Translations under genes and position numbers: made by a program | Shown here: one piece after another, positions 37,570 through 48,846 of the stretch | Numbering within the stretch: position 1 is the first letter of the stretch | Layout of the letters: each line of letters starts with the position of its first letter | Source: Manis javanica | Lineage: Eukaryota > Chordata > Mammalia > Pholidota > Manidae | DNA: 64,000 nucleotides | Direction of reading: 5' to 3' | Assembly: GCF_040802235.1 (NCBI RefSeq) | Contig: NC_133169.1 | Span: forward strand, 44,895,034-44,959,033 | Notes under the pieces: generated by a model | Seen by the model: only the letters and a program-made list of their open reading frames with translations | Told to the model about the DNA's origin: nothing | The model's database searches: none

Positions 37570-40500
37570 ATGGCAATAAGTAAATACCTATTGAAAATCA
37601 CCCTAAATGTAAATGGTCTGAATGCACCAATCCAAAGACATAGAGTCACTGAAAGGATAAAAAAACAAGACCTGTCTATATGCTGCTTACAAGAGACTCA
37701 CTTAAAACCCAAAGATACACACAGACTGAAAGAAAAGGGATAGAAAAAGATATTTCATGCAACTAACAGGGAGAAAAAGGCAGGAGTTGCAGTACTTGTA
37801 ACACAAAAATTAGACTTCAAAACAGAGAAAGTAACAAGAGACAAAGAAGGACATTACATAATGATAAAGGGTTCAGTCCAATAAAAGGATATAACTATTA
37901 AAACTATGCACCCAATACAGGATCACATACATATGTTAAAAAATACTAACAGAATTAAAGGGGGAAATAGTATGCAATGCATTCATTTTAGGAGACTTCA
38001 ACACTCCGCTCACTCCAAAGGACAGATCAACCAGACAGAAGATAAGTAAGGAGTCAGAGGCACTGAACAATGTAATAGAACAGATGGACCAAACGGACAT
38101 GCACTAAAGACTCCATCCAAAAAAACAAGGCACGCATTCTTCTCAAGTGCACATGGATCATTTTCTATAATAGATCGCATACTAGGCTACAAAAAGAGGC
38201 TCAGTAAACATAAAAAGATTGAAATTGTACCAACCAGCTTTTCAGATCACAAAGGTATGAACCTAGAAATAAATTAAACAAAGAAAATGAAAAAGCCCAC
38301 AAGCACATGGAGGCTTAATAACATGCTCCTAAATAATCAATGGATCAATAACCAAATAAAAACAGGTATCAAGCAATATATGGAGACCAATGACAACAAT
38401 ATTTCAACACCACAAAATATGGAAAGTATATTGCAATACAGGCCTACCTGATGAAAGAATAACAATCCCAAATGAACAGTCTAAACTCACAATTAATGTA
38501 ACTAGAAAAGGAAGAACAAATGAGGCCCAAAGTCCATAGAAGGAGGGACATATAAAGATTAGAGCAGAAATGAATAAAATCAAGAAGAATAAAACAATTG
38601 AAAGAATCAATGAAAGTATGAGATGGTTCTTCAAGAAAATAAACAAAATAGATAAACCCCTAGCCAAACTTATCAAGAAAAAAAGAGTCTAAACACATAT
38701 ACCAAGTCAGAAACAAGAAAGGAGAAATTATGAAGGACACCACAGAAATATAAAGAATTATGAGAGAAAACCATGAAAAATTATATGCTAACAAACTGGA
38801 TAACCTAGAAGAAATGGACAACTTTCTAGAAAGTACAACCTTCCAAAGCTGACCCAGGAAGAAATAGAAAATCTGAACACATCAATTACCATTAAGGAAA
38901 CTGAAGTGGTAATAAAAAAAACACCCGAGAACAAAACTCCTGGACATGATGGTTTCAGTGCTGAATTTAATCAAACATTTAGTGAAGACCTAATACCCAT
39001 CCCCTTTAAAATTTTCCAAACAGTAGAAGAGGAGGGAATGCTCCCAAACTCATTCTACGAGGCCAACATCACTCTAATACCAAAACCAGGCAAAGACCCC
39101 ATAAAAAAAGAAAATTAGAGACCAATAACCCTGATTAGCATAGATGCAAAAATACTCAACAAAATATCAGCAAACTAAGTTCAAAAATACATCAAAAAGA
39201 TCATCCATCATGAACAAGTAGGATTCATCACAGGGATGCAAGGTTGTTACGACATTCTAAAATCCATCAACACCATCCACCATATCAACAAAAAGAACAA
39301 AAAACCACATGATCATCTCAATAGATGATGAAAAAGCATTCAACAAAATTCAACATCCACTCATGATAAAAACTCTCAACAAATTGGGTATAGAGGGCAA
39401 GCACCTCAACATAATAAGGACCATATATATGACAAACCCACAGCTAACATTATACTTTACAGGGAGAAGCTGAAAGCTTTTCCTTTAAGATCAGTAACAA
39501 GACAAGGGTGCCCACTCCACTTTTATTCAACATAGGTCTGGAATTCTAGGCCATGGTAATCAGACAACACAAAGAAATAAAAGGCATCCAGATTGGCAAG
39601 GAAGAAATTAAACTATCCCTGTTTGGAGATGACATAATATTGTACAAAAATCCCCTAAAGAATCCACTCCAAAACTACTAGATCTAATATCTGAATTCAG
39701 CAATGTTGCCTGATAGAAAATGAATGCACAGAAATCTGTTGCATTCCTATACACTAATGATGAACTAGCAGAAAAAGAAATCAGGATAAGAAATCCATTC
39801 ACATTTGTATCAAAAAGAATAAAATACATAAGAATAAACCTAACCATGGAAGTGAAAGACCTATACTCTGAAAACTATAAGACACCCTTGAGAGAAATTA
39901 AAGAAGATACCAATAAATGGAAACACATTCCATGCTCATGGATAGGATGAATTAATATTGTCAAAATGGCCATCCTACCTAAAGCAATCTATAGATTCAA
40001 TGCAAATCCTATCAAAATACGAACAGCATTCCTCAATGAACTAAAGCAAATAGTTTTAAAATTCACCTGGAACCACGAAAGACCCCAAATAGCCAAAACA
40101 ATCATGAGAAGGAAGAATAAAGTGGGGGAATTATGCTCCCTGACTTCAAGCTCTACTACAAAGCCACAGTAATCAAAACAAGTTGGCACTGGCACAAAAA
40201 CAGAGCCATAGATGAATGGAATAGACTAGAGAGCCCAGATATAAACCCAAGCATACATGGTCAATTAATATATAATAAAGGAGCAAAGGATATACAATCG
40301 GAAAATGAGAGCATTCTCAACAGCTGTTGTTGGCAAAACTGGACAGCTATATGCAAGAGAATGAAACTGAATTATTGTCTAACAAAATACACAAAAGGAA
40401 ACTCAAAATGGATCAAAGACCTGTATGTAAGTCATGAAACCATAAAATTCCTAGGAGGAAACATAGACAAAAGTCTCTTTAATACACACATGAGCAACTT

Positions 40501-41350
40501 TGTCCTGAGCACATCTCCTCAGGCAATGGAAACAAAATAAAATATGAACAAATGGGACTACATCATGGTAAAAAGCTTCTGTACAGCAAAGGACACTATC
40601 AGCAGAACAAAAAGACATCCTACAGTATGGGAGAATATATTTGTAAATGACATATCTGACAAGGGGTTAACATCCAAAATCTATAAAGAACTTATATGCC
40701 TCAGCACTCAAAAAGCAAATAACCCTATTAAAAACTGGGTGGAGGATATAAACAGACAATTCTCCATAGAAGAAATTCAGATGGCAAACAGACACATGAA
40801 AAGATGCTCCACATCGCTAGTTGTCAGGGAAATACAAATTAAAACCACAATGAGATGTCACCTCACACCAGTTAGGATGGCCAACATTGAAAAGAATAGG
40901 AACAACGAATGCTGGTGAGGATGTGGAGAAAGATAAACCCTCCTACACACTGCTGGTGGTAATGTAAACTAGTTCAATGATTGTGGAAAACAGTATGGAG
41001 GTTCCTCAAAAAATTGAAAAATGGAAATAGCATTTGACCCAGGAATTCCACTCCTAGGAATTTACCCTAAGAATGCAGGAGCCCAGTGTGAAAAAGACAT
41101 ATGCCCCTCTATGTTTATCACAGCATTATTCACAATAGCCAAGAGATGGAAGCATCCTAAGCGTCCATCAGTAGATGAATGGATAACAAAGATGTGGTGC
41201 ATATACACAATGGAGTATTATTCACTCATAGGAAGAAAACAAATCCTACCATTTGCAACAACATAGATGGAGCTAGAGGGTATCAGGCACAGTGAAATAA
41301 GCCAGGCAGAGAAAGACAAATACCAAATGATTTCTCATCTGTGGAGCATA
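37570..41350 (+). pseudogene. L1 ORF2 remnant (endonuclease and reverse transcriptase)
   Basis: It starts at the conserved ORF2 ATG (37570), followed by the endonuclease N-terminus (TLNVNGLNAPIQRHRV, LQETH near 37690). Later pieces are the RT N-terminal part (38906-39118), the palm where the catalytic motif reads FGDDI instead of FADDM (about 39620), the segment 39720-40172, and C-terminal pieces up to 41266 and beyond. Many stops and indels are present. Loss of the alanine in the catalytic motif adds to its inactivity. Confidence 0.85.
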
Positions 41351-41690
41351 AGAAACAAACAAAAACTGAGAGAACAAAACAGCAGCAGACTCACAGAACC
41401 CTAGAATGGACTAAAAGTTGCCAAAGGAAAAGGGAGGTTTGGGGTGGGTGGGAACAGAGGGAGAAAGGTAATAAGGGGCATTACAATTAGTACACATAAT
41501 GTAGTGTGGGGCGGCACATGGAAGGCAGTGTAGCACAGAGAAGACACGTAGTGATTCTATAGCATCTTACTTCGCTGATGGACAGTGACTGCGATGGGGT
41601 CTGTAGTGGGGACTTGATAATGGGGGGAGTCTAGTGAGCATAATGTTGCTCATGCAATTGTGTATTAATGATACCATTAAAAAAAAGATT

Positions 41691-43532
41691 TCTATGTGAG
41701 AGGTGGAAAAGGTATGTGGGTTAAAGAAAGAAAGGATCAAGGGTGAGAGAAACTGTGTAGGATAGTTGCTTTGTCCAGATTATAGTGCGTCTTAAACTTT
41801 TGGGGGAACATGCTGTTTGAGTATATGCTGGATGCTACCATCCTATTTCTCAACAAAACAAAACAAAAAATAGAGGGAAAGGAACCCAGATTAAGAAATC
41901 CTGGTATAAAGACTCTTTTACAAGAAATTCCACTAAGTAAAATTTACACTAATTGTAATGATGATTTTTTCCAGCACACCTAAACCTCATTATCAAATTA
42001 ACTCTAATATCCCTTTGAAAAACTACAAGTATCCATATTTTAATTGCCCTAGGTGAGATCAAATCTGGCAAAAGTCTGTTTTCATTGGAATTATTGTACC
42101 TGAGGTTAAGGAATCATAGGGATTGGATGAATGAGTGAGGCTTAATGAAGACAGAAAAGAAGGAAGAAAAGAATTGAGAGAAAAAGGGAAGGAAGAAGGT
42201 AATGGGAAAAAGGAGCAATGAACAATACAGAATAGTCATAGAAATCACACCGATACATTTCATTACTCAAAAATACTGTGGTTGCCATTGTTTACAATCC
42301 GCTATTTACCTAACATTTAGATATACTGTAGAAAAAGTTCATAACATGAGACAAACCAACCTAGAGAATATCATTTCCATTCACTGAAATGATTCATATG
42401 GCTATACATTTCTGACTTATGTTCTGATAACAATCTGTCTTATGGTAAATGTTAAGTATTTTAAAAATAGCTAACGATTTTCAAATTGAGAAAGAAAGTG
42501 GACAGAAGAGTTACCTAAATTAACTCATGATCATTCCATCATAGACTGACAGTTATCTAATTTTCTGTCATTAGGTATCATCTTAGCAAACAGTAAGATG
42601 AATAAATTTAGACCCAAATTATATCAGAAAATATTTTAAATGTGTTACTCTTTCATGATTAATCTAGTTAATTAAGGAAACATATTTAAACAATGACACA
42701 GCATAGAAATCTAATATATACTTGAAATGACAACAAACAGTTCAAATATCGGATTAGAGTACATTTAGAGAAACTGAAGTAACATTTAGAAAAGAAAAAG
42801 ATAATTGCAGAAAGCAAAATTTTCCAAGAATCAACTAGGAATAAGGAGGGAAAATCATTAAAGGAAAATAATAGAAATCCATTTTGAGAACTTAGAATTT
42901 TAGGGACAGAATGACCCTTATAAATCATATGTTCGAAACCTCTCATTTACCTTTGAGAAAGCTGAGGTTCAGAGTTTTTATGTCTTGACCAAGAAAGGAA
43001 TATGTCTGTTTAGGGGCCATGAACTTGGACTAGTACTCAGGTTCAATGGCCAACAACCAATATCCCTAATTAAGACATAACACACTTTGTGATCATACTT
43101 CCTAAATTTGTGCACACATAACTGATTTGGAAGTAAACCTGTGAAAAAAGTAAAGGTTACTGAATTCATTTCATGTATGTATAGTTGGTTTTCTCTTCTT
43201 TGTAAAAGAAGATATGATTTTAACAAAAACTTTTCAGTGAGGTTTAAAACTTTTTAAAATTCTTTACAAATCAAAAGGTTCAATTTACACCACACCTATA
43301 ACTTTTTCCTATCAACTTCCCCAAATAAACACTGAAGTAATTTTCTAACTTTATCATTCTCTAAGCCAACCCACACAGTCAATCCTTTGGTTCCATTTAT
43401 CCCATTTATCCTCAAGTCCCTGAAAATCCTAACATTTATCTAAACTTGCACAATTTTTATAACATATTTACACAATTTTAACTTAAAAAGTACTTTAAAT
43501 TTGCAAAGAATATATATATATACATGTGTGTG

Positions 43533-43564
<32 letters not shown>

Positions 43565-44051
43565 ATTGTTTTAACATGGGGAAAAAAGCAGTATTTAGAG
43601 AAGCAAAATTGAGAAAAGGCTAGAATTCTTACATTTTGAAGTGGTGACACAAAAGCCACCTTTGAATTGTGATTGGAGACAAGAACAAGAAGAACAGATG
43701 GCAGATAAGTAAAATAGGTAAGACATTTTATTGCAGACATTTTATTATTTATTCACTTTGTTAGCCCAATTTTTACAACTTTTCTAAGTTGAAAGTTTTC
43801 TGCAAAAGCAAAACAAATCTGTCTGAATGTAAAGGAAAAAGGCCAAGGTTTACAGACAGATGTAGAAGACCTCACTGTGCAGGAAAAACATTTTTAACTT
43901 TTTTAGCCTGAAAGTGCTCCATTTCCTATTGAAATACTGTTAATAAGTCATTTTGCCTTTCAAACACTTAATCTCACTCACTTATATCCCCAATTTATAT
44001 TAATTCACCAAACTACTGAATGATAAATTCAGGCAAGCCCAACACACTCAC
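41691..44051. other. Intron-like DNA
   Basis: No coding exon seen. The stretch 42895-42975 resembles an ancient repeat border, and 43510-43564 is a TA/TG microsatellite. Confidence 0.4.
43510..43564. repeat. Compound (TA)n(TG)n(TA)n(CA)n microsatellite
   Basis: Alternating purine-pyrimidine dinucleotides over 55 bases. The TG and CA arms are inverted and could form a hairpin or left-handed DNA. Confidence 0.85.
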
Positions 44052-44175
44052 CTTTCTAAGGGCTCCCATGTGTTTCCAGGCTGAACTATCTTCTTCACGG
44101 CATTTAACTGAAAGTGCCACAAGAGCCTGTGTGTCCACAGGCTAAACAGCACCCTCACAATGCAGGTGAAGTGGT
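44052..44175 (-). CDS. UBR3: UBR3-like exon (first of three seen), apparent frameshift
   Basis: Minus strand: a strong acceptor ('tctcctctag', plus CT at 44176-44177) and a strong donor GTGAGT (plus AC at 44050-44051) bound 124 bases. The 3' two thirds encode TQALVALSVKC...SSAWKHMGALRK, ending in phase 0 exactly as needed to continue into the exon at 33798-33905. The 5' third encodes HFTCIVRVLFSL in a different frame. Reading the downstream frame back to the acceptor meets a TAG. A single missing base near 44130 would reconcile both. So the exon is either damaged, affected by a sequencing error, or spliced from a weaker internal acceptor. Its protein is an E3 ubiquitin ligase in intact form. 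Recognition is from memory. Confidence 0.6.
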
Positions 44176-44699
44176 CTAGAGGAGAAAGAGAACATCATTA
44201 TTTCTTTGGAATCGAGACATTTTGTACTCAAGCTAGTTCACGAATATACACTTTCTTTGCATGTATAACTGGTTTTCATTCAACAGGTAATAAAATGAGA
44301 TTATAATGTAATACTGGCTACTTAACAGATTTGGAATTATGAAAACAAAGTTCCCTTGTTCATCCACAGAATATGTAAATGAGAAGCATTTAACACAATG
44401 CAAAGTATGCTCTATTTTAGAAGACCAGAGTGCTAATGTCACTCAACCTCAGCATAGCTATGTAACCTTAGCAAATGCCCTTACTGGACATCATGTGCTT
44501 AATAACAATGTCTGGGAGTCTGAATATTTAAAATCAATACTTCATCTATTTCTAATATGATAGAGATCTTTTAAAGAATATCATATCATATATCAGAACT
44601 TCTACAGTAAAAAAGAAAAGAAAAGAATCCCAGTATTTTAGGTACTCTGAACTTAAAACTCTCATGAATCAAAGAACAGTAGTAGCAATATGGAAAATG
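44176..44699. other. Intron-like DNA upstream of the UBR3-like exon
   Basis: No feature recognised except the acceptor tract at its left edge. Confidence 0.4.
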
Positions 44700-44960
44700 C
44701 TTGGAGGCTTCTGGTACATATTAGGTACCTAACAAGTGGTAGACTAGCAAACATAACTAACATCTATATGTACCTAATAATTTAGAAAATTTCATTCAAA
44801 TGCCTCATTTAATCCTCATAACAATATCAGTTGGGCAATTGAGCTTCAAAAGAATGTGCTTGTGATAACAAGGTTAATAAGCAACCAAGTCTGAACTTCA
44901 ATCCATACAGATCATTTTACTTTGGATTCAGTATTCCTTCCATTATATTTGCTGCTCCCC
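44700..44960 (-). mobile_element. MIR SINE, antisense
   Basis: 'cctcatttaatcctcataacaat' (44803-44825) is the reverse complement of the MIR 3' part, and the order continues through 'gtgataacaaggttaataag' to 'gaacttcaatcc'. It is a decayed copy. Confidence 0.65.
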
Positions 44961-44984
44961 TAGTAAATGGGTACCACCACTTAA

Positions 44985-45169
44985 TCAGTTGCTGAAGTCA
45001 GAAACGTACAGACGTCCTTAATGCTTTGCTGTCTCTTTCTCCCCGCATTCAAACAGTGACCAAGTCCTGTCAATCCTACTTTTAGAATATTTCTCAAGTC
45101 AGTTCCAACACCCTGGACCAAACTTCCATCTTTTCTTGCCTACATCTATAATCCCAGCCTAAGCAGCTG
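44985..45169 (-). repeat. Fragment of an ancient interspersed repeat, antisense
   Basis: A pyrimidine-rich segment with the same kind of sequence as the reverse complement of 47.4-48.8 kb. I cannot name the family. Confidence 0.3.
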
Positions 45170-45715
45170 TGTTGGGGTCCCTAAGACCACTTCCATGTTT
45201 GATGATTCACAAGGAGGTCTCACAAGACTTTGTATATAGTCCCATAATTTATTACCACAAAAGGATACAAAGTAAAAGCAGTAAATTCAAAAGGCACATT
45301 GGGTGTAGTCCAGATTAAATTTCCAGAGTCTTCTCCCAGAAGAGTCACACAGTATATACTAATTCCCCAGTAATGAACTGTAAAAGCATGTATGAAATAT
45401 ACACCAGGGAAGCTCATTAAGAGATTCAGTGCCCAAGGTTTTTATTGAGAACAGGGCTGGCAGGCATCCTCTGCTTAGCACATACCCAACTTCTAGACTC
45501 CTAGGAGAAAAGCAGATGTGATCAGCATAAACCACATTGTACAGTATACACATAGGGAGCCATTCTTATCAGTTCTGGTGATGGTGGAAACCCTCACCAA
45601 CCATAAAGTTCCCAGAGGCCTGTCAAGGCATCTAGTTAAGCAGATTAGCAGTCAAGTCTTCTGTTAACTTCTGCCTGCACAGTGGATTAGCTGCATCACC
45701 TTTTAGCCCCTTGCA
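45170..45715 (-). mobile_element. ERV LTR, antisense
   Basis: On the minus strand it starts TGCAAGGGGC (45715 down) and ends ...GGACCCCAACA (45170), giving TG...CA ends. The block 'ggtttttattgagaaca' on plus (45439-45455) contains a reversed AATAAA signal, as in an LTR R region. Flanking internal retroviral sequence is absent, so it is a solo LTR. The edges are approximate. Confidence 0.5.
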
Positions 45716-46334
45716 ATCTACTTTTTTATGATTATTACAGCCAGGTTGATTCTTTTTTTTTTTTAATTTGGCATCCTTCTCCTGGGTCTCTGTATAAGCT
45801 GAAACATTTCTTGTTTCCTTGTAGCCTGAATAATTATTAAATTAGATGACATCTTAAAAGTCCCTTCCTAAGGGAAATCTTCCCTTATTTTAAATTGTCT
45901 GTCTGTCTCATCCATGTTGATAGGTTGAGATGGGGACTTGACATAAACTGAGCCAGTCAGAGTACCTACCTGGGATTTTTCCACCTGGAGATAAAAGGAG
46001 AGTCTAAAGATGTGTCTGGAAGTGTCAGAGGTCACACTCCAGATCTATGGGAGAGACTCTAAAGCAAGAGTGAATAGAGCAGATCCACAGAGAGGAGAGA
46101 CCCAGGATGGAAAAAACCCTGCCAGCACCCAAAGCCCTGGTTCCTGTTACCCCTGAGGCCACCCTCAACTCCTACAGGTTGGTCATGAGCCCATCTGCTC
46201 TCCCTTTGTACTTAAAGCTAGCTCTGAATAGATACTGTGATATACTGAGTTACATGAAATACAGTTTTGGGCATTCATATGATCAAATATCTATTTCCCA
46301 GGCATATTTGGTCTTCATCAACAGTTCCTGAAAA
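45716..46334. other. Unassigned DNA between LTRs
   Basis: A poly-T run at 45751-45764. The rest (45900-46330) has a repeat-like feel with 'cctgaggccaccctcaac' but I cannot place it. Confidence 0.35.
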
Positions 46335-46960
46335 CACTGCAGAGACGTACAGGTGAAATGGGTGTTTTGTCATGTTAATGAGAGACCTTTGCACCTCTTA
46401 CCCATGGGCAGGCCTGGAGGCTGAATCAGCCAATGGCCAATAATTTAGTCCATCCTGACTACAGGGAAGCCCTCACGAAAACCTCTGAGAAGAGCTTTTT
46501 GCTCTCTCTCTCTGTTTGGCTCAGTTGGATCTGGCTTCTTGGTCGGAGAGAGCTTCGACACTTGTGGCATCAGAACACCCCCACGCATCAGGGAGCCAGG
46601 CCCCAGGGTCCGCGAGGACAGGAGCTCTTTTACTTGGGACCTTGCCCTGTGTATCTCTTCATCTGGCTGTTAACTTGCATCCTTTATGGAAATATCCTTT
46701 ACTAAACTGTAAACATAAGTGTTTTCCTGGGTCTGTGAGGAAATCTAGCAAATCAATCTAACAGAGGAGATCGTGGAAACTTCCAACCTGAGGCCAGTGG
46801 GTCGGAAGCATAGGGAGCTACCTGGGGCTTGTTGCTGGCATATGGAGTTGGGGGTGACGGGCAGTCTTATAGGACAGAGCCCTTAACCTGGGAATCTGGT
46901 GCTGTCTCTGTGAAGATAGCATTGGAATTAAGTTGAGTTCTCCAACAGCCTGCTGGTGTT
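46335..46960 (+). mobile_element. ERV LTR, sense
   Basis: Moderately GC-rich block with the R-U5 character of an ERV1/ERVL-type LTR: 'gtatctcttcatctggctgtt' (46651-46671), an ATCCTTTA/ACTAAA stretch, 'aagtgttttcctgggtctgtg' (46717-46737), then 'gaggagatcgtgg' (46764-46776) and 'ttggaattaagttgagttct' (46921-46940). I recognise this succession as an LTR but cannot give the family. Open frames inside are incidental. Confidence 0.55.
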
Positions 46961-47379
46961 CAAGAATTGCTTAGGATTAGTGTGTGTGGGAAGCTGCCCC
47001 CCCCCGCCACATACATATACACATTGGATTCAGGTCCAGGAACCTGAATGAAGTTATCTTACTATTACTGCTGTGTATAATGTTGTTATTGATATACATA
47101 TATGTAGGGGAGAAATACACAATTCCATCTGGAGTCAGATGAGAGGGACTCACAGATATCTTGATGTCCTAATACCCAGGCACTTAACACATGCAAGGTT
47201 ATAAACAATGAGAACTTACAGTCTGGGTAGAGAAAAAGACAAATTGCTATAAGCATGGAGAGAGTGTAATGGAAGCAAATAGGAGGAGGAACTAATCTAG
47301 ACCAAAGGCAAGACACAGGGGGCAGAAAAAAGCTTCCAGCCCCAACCAGCAGAGTTAGTCTTGAATGATGAAGATAAAT
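46961..47379. other. Unassigned DNA
   Basis: A poly-C run near 46998-47007. No gene seen. Confidence 0.35.
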
Positions 47380-48830
47380 AAATGATAATAAGGAAGGCAG
47401 GGATGGGGTGAGGTAAGGGAAGGGAATTCCAGACAGAGGAAGACATTTGTACAAGGGCACAGAAAAAGCCTAAGGCTTACAGGAACTTTAAGGTGTCCAC
47501 TAGAACTAGAATATGAGTTAGTGATTTTTGAGAGATGAAGCTAGAAAAGTAATAGGAATGCTGAAAACCGAAGGTTGCAAACTATAGGCTAACTGTCCAA
47601 ATGCAACCTGCACAGCTTTTTGGTTTCCTTTTATCCTGTTTTGTTTTTAATTACTGACATTTAAAAAATTGGATATTTCTTAACAAAAGACCAAAATTCC
47701 ACTTACTCTTGGAAAACAGGAAGATGTGGGCTATCCTGGGCTAAAATTCTTATATGCCAACAGGTATCTGGAGCTGAGTGGTAACTGGCCTTTTTGATCA
47801 AGCAATATTCTCTAGCATGTCACAGTCTCCCACTCCTAATTATATCAAACCAAAGACTATTCACAAGGAGTCAGAATATAGCATTACTGCTAAGAATTAA
47901 TTTAGGTTAGAAGCCAAGCTGTATAGATTTAAATCCTGACGCTTCAGATCTTAGGCAAGCTGGCAAAAATACTAAAATGCTTTTATTTCCTCATCTGTTA
48001 AATGGAAATAATAATATCACCTACCTTATAGGGATTAAGCAAAATAAGGTTTAAACCCTTAATGCCCAAACAGTGATTGGCAATGGCAATCAATAAATAT
48101 CTGTTGTTGTTATTATTATTTATGTTGTATGATATCTACAGGCATTTGATTGTAGACTAGGATCTAGACTGGCCAATAAGAAGTCACTGAAGCATTTTAA
48201 GCAGGACAGTGGTAATATGAGCTTTATAATTTAAAATATTCATTGCTGCTTCCTAGGAGAAAGGGACTGAAATGAGACAATTGTACAGGGAAGGACACCA
48301 ATTGGCAGATAACAAAAGTACTATATATGTGAAATTAGATGGCCAAGACTAAGGAGGAGTAATGATGATGAGGAATGGGTCAAATTAGAGAAATGTTTAG
48401 ATGACAGAAGGTATAGAATCTAGTAGACCTTTGGAGATAGAGGATGATGGTAGTCTCATTGCTAAAAAGAGTGGAAAGCAATAGCAATGACTAAAATGGA
48501 AAACAGGAAGAGAGCAAGTCTGAGTGGGAAGAAAATGAATTAATGTTTTGCATGTTGAGTTTTAAGTGTATACAGGTATTTGGGTCTGGAGCTCACCAGG
48601 GAATTGTAGACTGGAGCTAGATTTTTGGGAATCACCAGAGAATAGGTGAGTTGAAGCTATGGAAAAGAAGACAAAATTGAGAAGGGGACAGGAACTGAGG
48701 AATGACTCAAAGGATGGTGAGAAGAAGAGGTGAATGAAAAGGAGCCTTGAGAATGAGAAGAGAGACAGGAAGAGAACCACGAAAGGAGATGGTTTCATCG
48801 AAGTCAAAAAAAGTATCTCATGGCTTAATT
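47380..48830 (+). repeat. Ancient interspersed repeat interrupted by a MIR
   Basis: Purine-rich on the plus strand. Phrases such as 'gggaattccagacagagg' (47422-47439), 'gaagcattttaagcaggaca' (48189-48208) and 'gggtctggagctca' (48581-48594) belong to an old dispersed mammalian repeat whose antisense is seen at 31.6, 7.6 and 45.0 kb. I cannot name it with certainty. The MIR at 47925-48115 inserted into or beside it. Confidence 0.4.
47925..48115 (+). mobile_element. MIR SINE
   Basis: 'tttcctcatctgttaaatgg' (47985-48004) followed by 'aataataatatcacctacct' and a 'caataaatatctgttgtt' tail, the standard MIR 3' half. Confidence 0.85.
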
Positions 48831-48846
48831 AAATGTTTTAATAGGA

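Larger units (their letters stand above)
35525..41690 (+). mobile_element. L1-B, near full-length dead LINE-1
   Basis: It has the whole L1 layout: a 5' UTR from about 35528 that matches the start of L1-D at 58598 ('gcatgagagg'), ORF1, a short spacer, ORF2, a 3' UTR with a G-rich tract (41425-41480) and the shared terminal segment, and a short A-run (41680-41687). The length is about 6.15 kb, normal for a complete L1. Both ORFs are heavily broken. It sits in the intron between the UBR3-like exons and is antisense to them. A diverged flanking similarity ('tatgagagagatt' before, 'tatgtgagaggt' after) may be the target duplication. Confidence 0.9.

Noticed and set aside
47086-47460. 124-codon open frame on the minus strand
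   Set aside because: It overlaps ancient repeat sequence and has no domain. Its length is within what a purine-biased strand gives by chance.
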